From: an uncultured Chlorobiaceae bacterium
GTDB lineage: Bacteria > Bacteroidota > Chlorobiia > Chlorobiales > Chlorobiaceae
DNA: 61,828 nt
Assembly: GCA_903851385.1 (NCBI GenBank)
Contig: CAINOC010000002.1
Location: forward strand, 1-61,828
Direction: 5' to 3'
Both the position numbers and the translations under genes were made by a program. Shown here one piece after another: positions 19,263-30,209 of the stretch (within the stretch, counting starts at the first letter, position 1; each line of letters begins with the position of its first letter). Under the pieces are notes generated by a model. That model made no database searches, was not told the origin of the DNA, and saw only the letters and a program-made list of their open reading frames with translations.

Positions 19263-20519
19263 TCAAGTGCCCATCATGCACTCCCACAGTTCGCGAAGGG
19301 CAGCTTCGCTGAAGCGGAACTTGTTGCGTTCACGATCTCCCTGCATAAAGAGTGTTTTGGAAAGTAGCGTACCCGACGTTTTCCCGGCAATCGCCAGACA
19401 AACTATACCGACAGGCTTTTCAGGGGAGCCTCCAGATGGCCCCGCAATACCTGTTGTAGCAACAGCAATATCGGCCCCGCTTTTTTCCAGGCATCCTTTT
19501 GCCATAGCTCGGGCAACCTCTTCGCTTACCGCGCCAAAAGATTCAATGAGCTCTTTTTGCACCCCAAGCGTCTTCTGTTTTGCCTGATTGCTGTACGTCA
19601 CAAAACCTTGAAGAAAATACAGTGATGAACCCGCCACATCGGTCAACCGGCTGGCAACAAGTCCACCGGTGCATGATTCAGCAACCGCCACCGTCATACC
19701 TTTTTCTGAGAGCATCCTGCCGATCGTCTCTTCAAGAGTAACATCGCTGGTGGCAAAAATAAATTTACCTGCCCTGTGAACAATAGCATCAACAACACTG
19801 CTATTATCACGATCAACGTCATCCTGCTTCACTCCTATGGTACTGATCATCAGATTCACTCCTGCAGCATGTGGAAGATAGGCAAGAGTCGTTCCCTCCG
19901 GCAGACGATCTTCAATATCAACAATCATCTCTGCCAGGGTAGACTCGCCAATCCCAATCGTTTTTACCGGCGTATGTCGAATTACTGTGGAGGAAAGTAC
20001 AGCAAAATAAGGAAGTACTGTAAGCTCCATCATAGCCTGCATTTCTGAGGGAACACCAGGCATCAGAACCAGATAATGATGGTCAAATTGCTCTCCGCAC
20101 CGGATAATCATTCCCGCAGCAGTCCCCTTCGTATTTGGAATTACATGGGATCCTTCAATCACCATTGCCTGATCACGGAGTGAATCGGATATCTCAACTC
20201 CTCGTAGTTTCATCCTCTTAACCAGATTCCGATAGGCTTCCTCGCTCAACTCAAGCCCACGGTGGAGAAGTGTCTGCACGGCTTTGCGTGTCCGGTCATC
20301 TCTGGTTGGCCCGAGCCCCCCTGTAACAACAACCAGGTCAGCTCTTTCAAGTGATTCAGTTAACACTGAAACCATCTCAGTCTCAAGATCAGAGCACGAC
20401 ACTATTCTTCCCACAGGAACCCCTATTCCTGCAAGAGCGCCGGCAATAAAAGCCGCGTTGGTGTTTACCCTCTGACCTTTAAGAAGTTCATCCCCTATTG
20501 AAACAATTTCTGTGCGCAT
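19263..20519 (-). CDS. cinA: CinA-family protein (MoCF-like domain plus nicotinamide-nucleotide amidase domain)
   Basis: The N-terminal domain (about 1-170) is the molybdopterin-binding-like fold with [14 protein letters not shown] and [14 protein letters not shown]. In related CinA proteins it acts as an ADP-ribose pyrophosphatase. The C-terminal domain (about 260-410) has [21 protein letters not shown] and the PncC-type deamidase fold, converting nicotinamide mononucleotide to nicotinate mononucleotide in pyridine-nucleotide recycling. The 418 residues equal the normal full-length two-domain form. It starts 11 bases after the thrA stop, so the two are co-transcribed. Confidence 0.94.
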   Translation of the reverse strand: MRTEIVSIGDELLKGQRVNTNAAFIAGALAGIGVPVGRIVSCSDLETEMVSVLTESLERADLVVVTGGLGPTRDDRTRKAVQTLLHRGLELSEEAYRNLVKRMKLRGVEISDSLRDQAMVIEGSHVIPNTKGTAAGMIIRCGEQFDHHYLVLMPGVPSEMQAMMELTVLPYFAVLSSTVIRHTPVKTIGIGESTLAEMIVDIEDRLPEGTTLAYLPHAAGVNLMISTIGVKQDDVDRDNSSVVDAIVHRAGKFIFATSDVTLEETIGRMLSEKGMTVAVAESCTGGLVASRLTDVAGSSLYFLQGFVTYSNQAKQKTLGVQKELIESFGAVSEEVARAMAKGCLEKSGADIAVATTGIAGPSGGSPEKPVGIVCLAIAGKTSGTLLSKTLFMQGDRERNKFRFSEAALRELWECMMGT

Positions 20520-20530
20520 GGTTTATTCTT

Positions 20531-22990
20531 CTATACCAGATAGCTTGCAATGCGCAGAATATCGGCAAAAACGCCCCCTGCGGTAACCTCTCCTCCTGCA
20601 CCTGGACCTCGAACAACAAGTGGGGTAGCCTTATAACGTTCAGTGGTAAAAACCACCATATTTTCTGATCCGCTGAGACCGGCAATAGGACTTGAAAGCG
20701 GTACCCTTTTTACCCCGATGCTTGCCTTTCCATCCCGAATCTCCCCTGCATAAGCTATGGTCATTCCATCCTTGCGAGCACGCTCAGTTTCCGCCGCATA
20801 CCATTCGTCAACGCTCGATAACCGGTCAAGAAACTCTGCAACAGGCACACGACCACGATACTCCTCGAGTACAAGACTCTCGCAGACAACATCATCGTAC
20901 TCAAGGGTATACCCGAGTTCCCGACCAAGAATCAAAAACTTGCGGGCAAAATCTGCACCTGAAAGGTCATCTCTCGGATCAGGTTCCGTATAGCCTGCCT
21001 GTTGCGCCCTGCGAACAATCTCACTGAACCTGCCGCCTTTGCGAAGTTCATTGAAAATAAAGCTCAGAGTCCCTGAGAGAACCCCATCAATGCTTATTAT
21101 CTTGTCGCCGCTGTTTTTAAGATCGTGCAGCGTGTTGATAATGGGCAAACCTGCGCCAACATTGGTTTCATATAAAAAACGGGCATTACTTTTCCGCCTT
21201 GCATCCTTTATCCTGTTGTAAAGCGGCCACGGCCCGGCCATGCCAAGTTTGTTTGCCGTCACCACAGAAATATTCCCAAGCAGAAAGTCGGGATAATGTT
21301 CTGCAACCTTCGTGCTTGCTGTGCAATCGACAAAAATGGTATTGTGCAGGTTTCTCTCCTTGATGAGCTCAAGGTAGCCCTCTATATCATGATGGTCGAC
21401 TCTCGGCAAAAGAGCCGACTGCCAATGTTGAAGGTCGATTCCATTATCATCCATAGCAATAGTACGAGTATTGGCCATCCCGCAGACCACAACATCAAGG
21501 TCATTATCTTTCTGCAGATTGTGGCGATGCGCGCTGATCTGACCGATAAGGCTTTGCGCAATAGTCCCCGTACCGGCAATAAAAAGATGCACCTTGCGCT
21601 GTGAAAGGAAAAATGATTCATGAATACAGTTAAGGGCCTTATCCTCATGATGGCTGTCAATGACAATAGAAATATTCATTTCATTGGCGCCTTGAGCAAC
21701 AGCAATAACATTGATACCGTTTTTACCGAGTGTTTCAAACAACTGGGCTGAGACTCCCGGATGCCCGGACATGTTATTGCCGACGACAGCAATCAGGGCA
21801 AGGTTACGGCGTATCACCAGAGGATCTATCTGGCGAAATTCGATTTCAGTCTGAAACTCATCCTCCAGGATTTTTTTGGCTTTTACGGCCTGCACAGGAT
21901 TGATGGCAAGAGTGATCGACTGTTCAGATGAAGCCTGTGATATAAATATGATGTTGATCCTGTTCCTGGCAAGACAACTGAACAATCGTGAGGCAATTCC
22001 GGGAACACCAACCATACCGCTGCCTGAAAGATTCAGAAGGACAACTTTGTTGATTGAAGAAAGGCCTGTCACCGGCAGAGTCCGGCTGATATCAGAGGGC
22101 ATAGCGAGCTCAATTCTTGTCCCTTCAGCCGCAATATTAAAAGAATTTTTTATCAGCAGAGGAATTCCTGCTTTCATAGCCGGCTGAACCGCAAGAGGAT
22201 GCAATACTCTGGCACCTGCATGAGAAAGTTCCATTGCTTCCGCATAGGTGATATAGGGCAATATCCTAGCATCGCGCACCCGTTTTGGATCCGCACTGAA
22301 AAAGCCGTCAACATCAGTCCAGATAACGATTTCCGATGCTCCAAGTGCCGCACCGAAAATTGATGCTGTATAATCAGAGCCGCCACGACCAAGCGTCGTG
22401 ACTGTCCCGTCAGGGGCCGCAGCTATAAATCCGGTTACAACCGGGACACCATCAAACGACGCAAGGCGTTTTCTGATCTTCAATTCGGAGGCATGACTGT
22501 CAACCAGAGCATCAGCATAGTTTGTATCGGTTACAATCAGTTCGCAGGCATCAAGATAAAACGATGCAATGTTCAGCTCCTCAAGATACCTGCGGAGCAA
22601 CCTGGCTGACAGGCGTTCACCGTAACTAAGCACACGAGCCAGACTTTTTTCAGAAAGCTCCCTGAGTAGAAAAATACCATGTACAAAATCATTAAGCTCA
22701 GCAAGTTCCGATCGTATCGAACCAATGACCTGATCGATAAAGTCGCTTGAAAAAAGTTCACCGGCTATTGAGTTATGAAGCTGATCAAGTTCATTAAGGG
22801 TTATTCGATAGCTGCTGTCACCACCGCAGGCTTTCGTAGCCGACTCGAGCAAAAGATCGGTAACCCGATGGATGGCTGAAACAACCACAACAATTTTATC
22901 CTTATCTAAAGCACCGGCAATGATTGCTGCGACTTTTTTAATTCTCCCGGCTGAGCCCAGAGATGTCCCTCCAAACTTGTATACCTTCAT
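20531..22990 (-). CDS. thrA: Bifunctional aspartokinase / homoserine dehydrogenase
   Basis: The protein catalyses the first and third steps from aspartate to threonine/methionine. From the ATG at 22990 it begins MKVYKFGGTSLGSAGRIKKV and has 819 residues, about the size of E. coli ThrA. Domains in order are: aspartate kinase (1-~290, with GRGGSDYTAS), two ACT regulatory domains (about 300-450, with the usual SQASSEQSI segment), then homoserine dehydrogenase (about 460-819, with a Rossmann loop AGTGTIAQSLIGQI and VGAGLPIINTL). Threonine feedback through the ACT domains is expected. The long ORF start at 23041 adds 17 residues that do not fit the family. thrB and thrC lie about 3 kb away, beyond atpGA. 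Confidence 0.95.
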   Translation of the reverse strand: MKVYKFGGTSLGSAGRIKKVAAIIAGALDKDKIVVVVSAIHRVTDLLLESATKACGGDSSYRITLNELDQLHNSIAGELFSSDFIDQVIGSIRSELAELNDFVHGIFLLRELSEKSLARVLSYGERLSARLLRRYLEELNIASFYLDACELIVTDTNYADALVDSHASELKIRKRLASFDGVPVVTGFIAAAPDGTVTTLGRGGSDYTASIFGAALGASEIVIWTDVDGFFSADPKRVRDARILPYITYAEAMELSHAGARVLHPLAVQPAMKAGIPLLIKNSFNIAAEGTRIELAMPSDISRTLPVTGLSSINKVVLLNLSGSGMVGVPGIASRLFSCLARNRINIIFISQASSEQSITLAINPVQAVKAKKILEDEFQTEIEFRQIDPLVIRRNLALIAVVGNNMSGHPGVSAQLFETLGKNGINVIAVAQGANEMNISIVIDSHHEDKALNCIHESFFLSQRKVHLFIAGTGTIAQSLIGQISAHRHNLQKDNDLDVVVCGMANTRTIAMDDNGIDLQHWQSALLPRVDHHDIEGYLELIKERNLHNTIFVDCTASTKVAEHYPDFLLGNISVVTANKLGMAGPWPLYNRIKDARRKSNARFLYETNVGAGLPIINTLHDLKNSGDKIISIDGVLSGTLSFIFNELRKGGRFSEIVRRAQQAGYTEPDPRDDLSGADFARKFLILGRELGYTLEYDDVVCESLVLEEYRGRVPVAEFLDRLSSVDEWYAAETERARKDGMTIAYAGEIRDGKASIGVKRVPLSSPIAGLSGSENMVVFTTERYKATPLVVRGPGAGGEVTAGGVFADILRIASYLV

Positions 22991-23110
22991 ACTTCCGCCC
23001 CTACCTTTATTGACTATAAAATGAGACATTACTTCAATCATTACCCCGTAAAATATAAATCATTTCCTGATGAACTGCATAACGCTGAAACCAGTTAGAC
23101 CCTGTAACCA

Positions 23111-23138
23111 TAAAAAAAAGCGCCCTTTCAGGCGCTTT
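23111..23138 (-). terminator. Terminator after atpG
   Basis: The stem AAAGCGCC/GGCGCTTT has a 6-nt loop, and a run of eight T follows on the minus strand. It begins 30 bases after the atpG stop and closes the atpA-atpG unit. Confidence 0.9.
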
Positions 23139-23167
23139 AAATCATCGATATCTTGAGAGTGCTTTTT

Positions 23168-24043
23168 TCAACTGCTCAATGCCTCAGCGCCGGCAACAAT
23201 TTCACTAAGCTCTGTAGTGATTGCAGCCTGTCTTGCCCGGTTATAACTGATGTTAAGTGTCCGTAAAAGCTCCTTAGCATTTTCGGTGGCAGAATCCATA
23301 GCCGCCATACGTGCAGCCTGCTCTGCAGCATTCGACTCAAGCATCATTCTCCATATCTGGGTATTGAGATGCTTGGGCACAAGCACATCAATGATAGCCG
23401 AGGGGGAAGGCTCGTAAATGTAATCACTGCTGCTCTCCTTCCCGGAGGTCTCAGGTGCTATAGGAAGAAGCACTTCAGCTTTCAGGTTCGGTGCAAGCAC
23501 CGACTTGAATTCATTATAAGCAACTATTACCCTGTCAACCTCGCCTCGCAGATACATGCCGGACGCGGTATCAGCAATCTCTTTTGCTGTGCTGAAATCA
23601 AGACCCTGAAAAACAGCAGGGTATCCCTTGACAATATTGTACTCTCTTTTCCGGAAAAAGTCAAATCCACGGGAACCGGCACAAATCATGCTTACTCCGC
23701 CCTTCCTGTGAACATCAGCAAAGTCCTCATGAATGGTTTTATACGCAAGCTTGATGATATTGGTATTAAATGCACCGCACAGGCCCCTGTCTGAAGTGAT
23801 AAGAATCACAAGAACTTTGTTGACCTCTGAACGACCTGAAAGCAAAGGGTTAAGCGAAGTATCTACCTTTGCTGACAATGAACCCAGCATATCCTTCAGC
23901 TTTGCAGCATAAGGGCGAGCCATGACGGCCCGTTCCTGAGCCCTTCGCAGCTTTGCAGCGGCCACCATTTTCATCGCCTTGGTGACCTGCTGTGTAGACT
24001 TTACCCCTTTAATTCGTACACGTATATCCTTTAATGTAGGCAT
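23168..24043 (-). CDS. atpG: ATP synthase F1 gamma subunit
   Basis: The gamma subunit is the central rotor shaft of F1. The 291-residue protein has the conserved N-terminal helix [35 protein letters not shown] (shown in parts: [20 protein letters not shown]) and the C-terminal signature [21 protein letters not shown]. The central [15 protein letters not shown] segment is also standard. It follows atpA by 48 nt on the same strand. No atpD/atpC or Fo genes are in this window, so the F1 genes are split on this chromosome. Confidence 0.96.
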   Translation of the reverse strand: MPTLKDIRVRIKGVKSTQQVTKAMKMVAAAKLRRAQERAVMARPYAAKLKDMLGSLSAKVDTSLNPLLSGRSEVNKVLVILITSDRGLCGAFNTNIIKLAYKTIHEDFADVHRKGGVSMICAGSRGFDFFRKREYNIVKGYPAVFQGLDFSTAKEIADTASGMYLRGEVDRVIVAYNEFKSVLAPNLKAEVLLPIAPETSGKESSSDYIYEPSPSAIIDVLVPKHLNTQIWRMMLESNAAEQAARMAAMDSATENAKELLRTLNISYNRARQAAITTELSEIVAGAEALSS

Positions 24044-24091
24044 GTATTACGGGACTGTTAATAAAATTGCTTAAAAACCATTTTTCTCTTT

Positions 24092-25672
24092 TTACGCCTT
24101 ATTTTTTTCCTTGAAGGCAGTCACAAACTTCACAGCAATCTCCTTAAGCGTGTTTGCCGCATCGGTCTCCAAAGTGCCTTTCTCTGCAATGGTTTTGAGG
24201 ATATCGCTGTGCTTGACTTCAAGCATACCGAGGAACTCCTCCTCAAACTTGCGGATAAAGCGTAAATCAACCGAATCAAGCAATCCCTGTGTACCAAGAA
24301 AAATAATGGCAACCTGTTTTTCAACAGGCATAGGGACATACTGACCCTGTTTAAGAATTTCTACAAGCCTTGCACCCCTGTCAAGCTGAGCCTTGGTGGT
24401 TTTATCAAGGTCAGAACCAAATTTGGAGAATGCTTCAAGTTCACGGAACTGGGCAAGATCGAGACGCAGCGTACCTGCAACCTTTTTCATAGCCTTGATC
24501 TGCGCACTTCCTCCAACACGGGATACCGATATACCAACGTTGATAGCCGGCCTTTGACCAGAGTTGAACAGGTTGGATTCAAGAAAAATCTGACCATCGG
24601 TAATAGAAATCACGTTAGTCGGAATATATGCAGAAACGTCTCCAGCCTGCGTTTCGATAACCGGCAGTGCAGTAAGACTTCCGCCACCCTTCACTATCGG
24701 CTTAAGAACATCAGGAAGATCGTTCATCTTTCTTGCGACCTCGATATCGTCTGTAATTTTCGCAGCTCTTTCAAGAAGACGGGAGTGCAGATAAAAAACG
24801 TCGCCAGGGTAAGCTTCACGTCCAGGCGGACGACGAAGGAGGAGTGAAAGCTGACGATAAGCAACAGCCTGCTTTGAAAGATCATCATATACAACAAGAG
24901 CATGGCGGCCGGTATCACGGAAAAACTCGCCGAGAGTAGCACCGGCAAAAGGAGCAATAAACTGGAGTGGTGCCGGATCAGATGCAGTCGCGGAAATAAC
25001 GATGGTATACTCCATCGCGTTATATTTTTCAAGGGTATTGACAACCTGGGCGACGGTCGAACCTTTCAGTCCAATCGCAACATAGATACAATAAACCCCT
25101 TTACCTTTCTGGTTGATAATGGTATCAAGCGCGACGGCTGTCTTTCCAGTCTGACGGTCACCAATGATAAGTTCGCGCTGTCCGCGGCCGATCGGAATCA
25201 TGGAATCGATAGCCTTGAGACCTGTCTGAAGCGGTTCATTAACTGATTTCCGGTAAATAACCCCTGGAGCCCTGCGTTCGAGTGGTAGTCGGAGTTCAGT
25301 TGTAATTGGGCCCTTGCCATCAAGCGGTTCACCAAGAGGGTTGATAACCCTGCCAAGCATAGCTTCACCAACAGGGATTGAAGCAAGCATGCTGGTTCTT
25401 TTAACCGTATCGCCTTCTTTAACCAGATTTGATTCGCCAAACAATACAGCACCGACGTTGTCTTCTTCAAGATTCAATGCCATTCCCATGACGTTATTGG
25501 GAAACTCTAGAAGCTCTCCAGCTGCAACCTTCGATAAACCGTATACACGGGCAATACCGTCACCAACCTGCAGCACTGTTCCAACATCATAAACGTCTGC
25601 TTCTGACTCAAAACCGGCAAGCTGTTTGCGAAGAATAGATGAAACCTCATCAGGCCTGACTGTTATAGACAT
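24092..25672 (-). CDS. atpA: ATP synthase F1 alpha subunit
   Basis: The alpha subunit is the nucleotide-binding, non-catalytic partner of beta in F1. The Walker A motif is [15 protein letters not shown], and the ATP synthase alpha/beta signature appears as [18 protein letters not shown]. The N-terminus [17 protein letters not shown] is typical, and the 526 residues are slightly longer than E. coli (513). It leads an atpA-atpG unit; atpH, which often precedes atpA, is not upstream, where divergent thrB lies instead. Confidence 0.97.
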   Translation of the reverse strand: MSITVRPDEVSSILRKQLAGFESEADVYDVGTVLQVGDGIARVYGLSKVAAGELLEFPNNVMGMALNLEEDNVGAVLFGESNLVKEGDTVKRTSMLASIPVGEAMLGRVINPLGEPLDGKGPITTELRLPLERRAPGVIYRKSVNEPLQTGLKAIDSMIPIGRGQRELIIGDRQTGKTAVALDTIINQKGKGVYCIYVAIGLKGSTVAQVVNTLEKYNAMEYTIVISATASDPAPLQFIAPFAGATLGEFFRDTGRHALVVYDDLSKQAVAYRQLSLLLRRPPGREAYPGDVFYLHSRLLERAAKITDDIEVARKMNDLPDVLKPIVKGGGSLTALPVIETQAGDVSAYIPTNVISITDGQIFLESNLFNSGQRPAINVGISVSRVGGSAQIKAMKKVAGTLRLDLAQFRELEAFSKFGSDLDKTTKAQLDRGARLVEILKQGQYVPMPVEKQVAIIFLGTQGLLDSVDLRFIRKFEEEFLGMLEVKHSDILKTIAEKGTLETDAANTLKEIAVKFVTAFKEKNKA

Positions 25673-25892
25673 ATCTTATTCCGCTTGGTTATTTGTTTAA
25701 GAAAAGAGAAAGATTCTGCTTACCTTCTTTTGAAAGTTTAACTCGACTATGACCATCTCAAAAGAATAAAACTGAAATTTAATGAAAAGCTTTTAGTTAT
25801 TCAAATTCTCTCTCTTATTTGAACCTATACTCTTTTTATTAGCTTTACATCCTACATCAACACCTTCAGGAATTTTGTTCGCAGAAAACGGT

Positions 25893-26855
25893 ATGAAAAC
25901 TGTCAAAGGATTCGCTTCAGCAACCGTCGGGAATGTTGCCTGCGGCTTTGATGTCTTGGGATTTGCCATAACAGAGCCTGGGGATGAAGTCATCCTGACG
26001 CTTTCTGATGAAATACAATCTGGATCTCCAGTTTCCATTACAAGCATCACTGGTGACGGCGGAGCACTTCCCCTTGATCCTAAAAAAAACACATCGAGCT
26101 TTGTTGTACTGAAATTTCTTGAATATATCCGCACCCATAAACAGATCGACTTTAACGGGCATATCTCGCTGGAGCTTAAAAAACACCTGCCCCTGAGCAG
26201 CGGTATGGGAAGCAGCGCTGCAAGCGCTGCAGCAGCTCTGGTGGCGGCAAACGAATTATTGGGTCAGCCCTGTTCAAAAATGGAGCTTGTACACTATGCC
26301 ATTGAGGGTGAAAGGGTGGCCTGCGGATCAGCTCATGCCGACAACGCTGCACCTGCAATTCTTGGTAATTTCGTCCTGATTCGGAGTTATACCCCGCTTG
26401 ATCTCATTACAATACCGTCTCCGGAACACCTTTACTGTTCCCTTGTACATCCCCATACCGAGCTGCGCACCTCCTATGCCCGTTCGGTACTGCCTGCAAG
26501 TATTCCTCTCAAAACAGCTACCCAGCAATGGGGTAATGTCGGAGCTCTTATTGCAGGTCTGCTCACTTCCGACTATGACCTTATCGGACGATCTCTGGTT
26601 GACGTTATCGCCGAACCAAAACGTGCTCCGCTGATTCCCGGTTTTTTTGAAGTCAAGCAGGCTGCCCGTGATTCGGGCGCACTTGGATGCAGCATTGCAG
26701 GCTCTGGCCCATCTCTTTTTGCCTTTTCTTCATCTGAAAAAACAGCTCTTGAAGTAGGCCTCGCAATGAAAGAGGCATTCCTTCACTCTAAAGCCCACCT
26801 TGAATCCGACATGTGGGTATCTCCTATCTGCAAAGAAGGGGCAAGAATACTCTAA
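25893..26855 (+). CDS. thrB: Homoserine kinase
   Basis: ThrB phosphorylates homoserine, the fourth step to threonine. It is a GHMP kinase. The ATP-binding motif reads LPLSSGMGSSAASAAAAL, preceded by GNVACGFDVLGFA at the N-terminus, with the C-terminal GALGCSIAGSGPSLFAF glycine-rich loop. From the ATG at 25893 it has 320 residues. A TTG at 25875 is possible but would sit too close to its AGGA. It is followed 29 bases later by thrC, so thrB-thrC-plsC form one plus-strand operon, divergent from atpA. Confidence 0.94.
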   Translation: MKTVKGFASATVGNVACGFDVLGFAITEPGDEVILTLSDEIQSGSPVSITSITGDGGALPLDPKKNTSSFVVLKFLEYIRTHKQIDFNGHISLELKKHLPLSSGMGSSAASAAAALVAANELLGQPCSKMELVHYAIEGERVACGSAHADNAAPAILGNFVLIRSYTPLDLITIPSPEHLYCSLVHPHTELRTSYARSVLPASIPLKTATQQWGNVGALIAGLLTSDYDLIGRSLVDVIAEPKRAPLIPGFFEVKQAARDSGALGCSIAGSGPSLFAFSSSEKTALEVGLAMKEAFLHSKAHLESDMWVSPICKEGARIL

Positions 26856-26884
26856 CAACATTCAATTGATAGGCATTACACATC

Positions 26885-28207
26885 ATGATCTATTTCAGCA
26901 CCAATAAATCATCCATACCTGTTTCTATAAAGAAAGCTACGCTTGAAGGTCTTGCTCCCGATGGAGGTCTTTACATCCCTTCGGAAATTCCGCACTTCTC
27001 ACAAGAAGAGATCGCTCTTCTTGAAGGCGCAACGTTCAACAACATCGCCTTTGCCATTGCAAAAAAATTTATTGGCGGTGAAATCCCTCTGGAGCAGCTC
27101 AGCGATATGATCGAAAGCTGCTACCCATTTGAAACCCCGATTATCAAGCTTGATTCACAAACATTTATCGAAGAACTTTTCTGCGGACCGACACTGGCCT
27201 TCAAAGATTATGGCGCCCGGTTTCTTGCCCGACTGACCGGATATTTTGCAGCAGAAGAGGAGAAACTGATTACTGTACTTGTTGCAACATCAGGAGATAC
27301 GGGAAGCGCGGTTGCTTATGGTTTTCAGGGTATTCCCAACACAAGGGTCGTACTGCTCTACCCTTCAGGAAAAGTAAGCCGCCTGCAGGAACAACAACTG
27401 ACTACTGCCGGAGGCAACGTTTACGCCCTTGAAGTTCAAGGCGATTTTGACGACTGCCAGCGCATGGTAAAACAGGCATTTATTGACCAAGGCCTGAAAA
27501 AACGGCTGACACTTACCTCGGCCAACTCGATCAATATATCGAGACTGATCCCTCAGTCATTCTATTATGCGTGGGCAGCTCTGCAGCTCAAGGAGCTTTA
27601 TGGATACAATGAACCTCTCTTTTCTGTGCCCAGCGGCAATTACGGAAACCTTACGGCGGGTGTTCTGGCAAAGCGAATGGGTTTTCCGATAGGTCACTTT
27701 ATTGCTGCCTCAAATGCCAACGACAGCGTAACCCGCTATCTTGATGTTGGACGCTACGACCCGCGTCCGACAATCACGACCCGTTCCACAGCAATGGACG
27801 TAGGCAACCCGAGCAATTTCGCACGACTCAACTATTTTTACGGTAACAGTCATGCCTCTATGGGCAAAGATATAACTGGCATTGCTGTTTCGGATGAAGA
27901 AACTCTTGCTGCAATCAGATTGGTATACGATCGATTCGGTTATATCATGGATCCGCATACTGCAGTTGCTTTCCGTGCTCTCGAACGATACAGAGCCTCA
28001 ATCAGCCCTCAAAAAAAAGCAGGCATTGTCCTCTCAACAGCTCATCCAGCAAAATTTCTTGAGGTTCTTCAGCATGCACTCGATAAAGAAATAGAAATAC
28101 CCTCCCGCCTTCTGGATGTACTAGAAAAAAAGAAAAAATCTACCACCATCAGTTCAGTGTACAGCGAGCTCGCCTCCTTTCTCAACGAGCTCAATGAGTC
28201 GCCATGA
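26885..28207 (+). CDS. thrC: Threonine synthase
   Basis: Threonine synthase is a PLP enzyme that converts O-phosphohomoserine to threonine. The PLP lysine lies in GPTLAFKDYGARF (about residue 105), and the phosphate-binding loop is ATSGDTGSAVAYGF. SVPSGNYGNLTAGVLA and the N-terminal LAPDGGLYIP are also characteristic of the E. coli-type ThrC. The 440 residues match that class. It overlaps the start of plsC by 4 bases (ATGA). Confidence 0.96.
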   Translation: MIYFSTNKSSIPVSIKKATLEGLAPDGGLYIPSEIPHFSQEEIALLEGATFNNIAFAIAKKFIGGEIPLEQLSDMIESCYPFETPIIKLDSQTFIEELFCGPTLAFKDYGARFLARLTGYFAAEEEKLITVLVATSGDTGSAVAYGFQGIPNTRVVLLYPSGKVSRLQEQQLTTAGGNVYALEVQGDFDDCQRMVKQAFIDQGLKKRLTLTSANSINISRLIPQSFYYAWAALQLKELYGYNEPLFSVPSGNYGNLTAGVLAKRMGFPIGHFIAASNANDSVTRYLDVGRYDPRPTITTRSTAMDVGNPSNFARLNYFYGNSHASMGKDITGIAVSDEETLAAIRLVYDRFGYIMDPHTAVAFRALERYRASISPQKKAGIVLSTAHPAKFLEVLQHALDKEIEIPSRLLDVLEKKKKSTTISSVYSELASFLNELNESP

Positions 28208-28929
28208 ACAATCGCGGAATAAACTTCAGAACACTTTTGTTCTTTTTTGTTCTGATACCAGTGATGTTTTTCGGGTTACTCTACTCCCAGCTTCTCAACA
28301 TTATTGATCCGACTGGAGACAGTTTCAATAAAGTCACCTCCTGGTGGGGCCGTTTCAGTGCAAAACTTTTCGGTATTTCAATTGACGTAATCGGCCAAGA
28401 AAATTACAGCCCTGAGAAAAACTATCTTGTTATCAGTAACCATGCCGGTATGGCAGATATCCCGCTGTTACTCGGAACCATGCACCTGAACCTGCGGTTT
28501 GTGGCAAAAGAAGAACTTGGAAGAATACCTCTCTTCGGCAATGTTATCAAACATGCCGGCTTTGTAATGATCAAGCGGGGGCAGAACCGGGAGGCACTTA
28601 AAAGCCTTCTGGCTGCAAGTGACGTTTTAAAAAGCGGACGTTCAGTCCATATTTTTCCGGAAGGCACCCGCTCAGCTGATGGAAAACTGCTTCCATTCAA
28701 GCGTGGAGCTTTTCTTGTTGCCCAGAAAGGAGGAGCTCCCGTATTGCCAGTCACCATTATTGGCAGCCATCTGATCACCCCGAAAAAAAGCCTGAAAATC
28801 AACAAGGGCAAAATCACGATAATCATCGCCCCCCCACTTAGCCCCTCCCTGTTCAACAGTGTTGAAGAGCTCCGGGATGCATCATCCAGGATCATCGAAA
28901 ACAATCTCAAGCGTTACAGCAATTACTAA
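28204..28929 (+). CDS. 1-acyl-sn-glycerol-3-phosphate acyltransferase (PlsC family)
   Basis: This membrane-associated acyltransferase adds the second acyl chain in phosphatidic-acid synthesis. It has an N-terminal membrane segment (about residues 9-30), then the catalytic HX4D motif as NHAGMADIP (about 79-87), the substrate-binding FPEGTRSADG (about 151-160), and GAPVLPVTIIGS. The 241 residues are typical. It is translationally coupled to thrC by the ATGA overlap. Its stop overlaps by three bases the stop of the converging ribH. Confidence 0.92.
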   Translation: MNNRGINFRTLLFFFVLIPVMFFGLLYSQLLNIIDPTGDSFNKVTSWWGRFSAKLFGISIDVIGQENYSPEKNYLVISNHAGMADIPLLLGTMHLNLRFVAKEELGRIPLFGNVIKHAGFVMIKRGQNREALKSLLAASDVLKSGRSVHIFPEGTRSADGKLLPFKRGAFLVAQKGGAPVLPVTIIGSHLITPKKSLKINKGKITIIIAPPLSPSLFNSVEELRDASSRIIENNLKRYSNY

Positions 28930-29393
28930 ATCTGCCGGTAAAGATTCACCATCTCTATGGCAGTCATAGCGGCATCAAACCCTTTGTTCCCAGCCTTCGT
29001 TCCTGCCCGCTCAATAGCCTGCTCAAGATTTTCAGTGGTAAGAACACCAAATGAAATAGGAATCATGGTATCAAGAGCAACTTGCGCAATACCCTTGGTT
29101 GCCTCAGCGGCAATGACATCAAAGTGAGGTGTGGACCCTCTGATAATCACTCCAAGGGCAATAAGAGCATCATAGTTACCGGTAACAGCAACCTTTTTAC
29201 TGACTAACGGCAGTTCAAAAGCACCGGGACAACGAACTATGGTAATATTCTCCTCCGATCCTCCATGGCGGCGAATACAATCCACAGCACCCTCAACAAG
29301 TTTTTGTCCTATAAAATCGTTAAAACGCGAAACTACCAGAGCAAACCTGATATCCTTTGCGTTCAATGCTCCTTCAATCTGCTTAATCTGCAT
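28926..29393 (-). CDS. ribH: 6,7-dimethyl-8-ribityllumazine synthase (lumazine synthase)
   Basis: Lumazine synthase condenses the RibB product with the pyrimidine intermediate in the penultimate riboflavin step. From the ATG at 29393 it has 155 residues, the usual size. Key parts are ALVVSRFNDFIGQKLVEGA (substrate-binding Phe and Asn), CPGAFELPL, ALGVIIRGSTPHFD with the phosphate-binding loop, and GVLTTENLEQAIERAG. It begins 25 bases after gmhA on the same strand. Another riboflavin gene, ribB, is 14 kb away, so the pathway is dispersed. Confidence 0.96.
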   Translation of the reverse strand: MQIKQIEGALNAKDIRFALVVSRFNDFIGQKLVEGAVDCIRRHGGSEENITIVRCPGAFELPLVSKKVAVTGNYDALIALGVIIRGSTPHFDVIAAEATKGIAQVALDTMIPISFGVLTTENLEQAIERAGTKAGNKGFDAAMTAIEMVNLYRQI

Positions 29394-29418
29394 AGCGGTT
29401 TTGATTTTTTTGTTAATC

Positions 29419-30054
29419 CTAGGAACGGCAGTACCCAAGCATCCGCTCAACAAGATCTATAATAACATGACCGATGGTAATATGGCACTCCTGAACCCGG
29501 TCTGCGGAACCTGAATGGGGTACAATTATTTCAAGATCTCCAGCTCCTTTCAATACGCCTCCATCTCCACCAAGCAGGGTAATGGTTTTCATCCCATGCT
29601 GCCGGGCATAGCCGAGAGCATTGACAACACTTTTACTGTTTCCGCTGGTAGAGAGACCAAGCAGAATATCCCCTTCACGGCCATAAGCTTCAACCAGCCT
29701 GGCAAATACAGCATCGTAACCAAGATCGTTCGCACCGGCCGTAAGGGCCGATGTGTCAGTTGACAAAGCAATAGCCGGAAGTGCAGGCCGCTGAACACTG
29801 CTGCGATACCTGATAGTCAGCTCTGTTGCGAGATGCTGGGCATCAGCAGCACTGCCGCCATTACCACAAATAAGCACTTTTCCGCCAGCCGCAAAAGTTT
29901 CGGCAATCATTCGAGCCATAGCCACAATAACCGCACTGTTCTGCCGCGCCACCGTCTCCTTGAGCCTCGCACTGTAAAGCATGGTATCAAGTACAACCTC
30001 TTCTAAACGAGTCCGATCAGTTAATCCGTCTGAACACTTGCACTGCTTGGTCAT
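29419..30054 (-). CDS. gmhA: Phosphoheptose isomerase (SIS domain)
   Basis: GmhA converts sedoheptulose 7-phosphate to D-glycero-D-manno-heptose 7-phosphate for the heptose of lipopolysaccharide core. The 211-residue protein is a single SIS domain with [38 protein letters not shown], and [16 protein letters not shown]. The C-terminal [17 protein letters not shown] carries the conserved Gln and His of GmhA. It leads a two-gene unit with ribH. A DiaA-like role is possible but the active-site set favours GmhA. Confidence 0.9.
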   Translation of the reverse strand: MTKQCKCSDGLTDRTRLEEVVLDTMLYSARLKETVARQNSAVIVAMARMIAETFAAGGKVLICGNGGSAADAQHLATELTIRYRSSVQRPALPAIALSTDTSALTAGANDLGYDAVFARLVEAYGREGDILLGLSTSGNSKSVVNALGYARQHGMKTITLLGGDGGVLKGAGDLEIIVPHSGSADRVQECHITIGHVIIDLVERMLGYCRS

Positions 30055-30142
30055 AAAAACAAGAGTAAAATTCGTGAACCCACAACAGCGTTAAATATAA
30101 CGAAAAAATTAAACCCCTTCGAAACCTCCCATTCCACCAATG

Positions 30143-30184
30143 GAAAAAAAAACTCCGCCTTATGCATAAACATGAGGCGGAGTT
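30143..30184 (-). terminator. Terminator after hemE
   Basis: The stem AACTCCGCCT/AGGCGGAGTT extends through TATG/CATG to 14 bp with loop CATAAA. A run of T follows on the minus strand. It lies 26 bases after the hemE stop. Confidence 0.9.
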
Positions 30185-30209
30185 CAAGAGAGATGAAAGA
30201 AAAATACCC

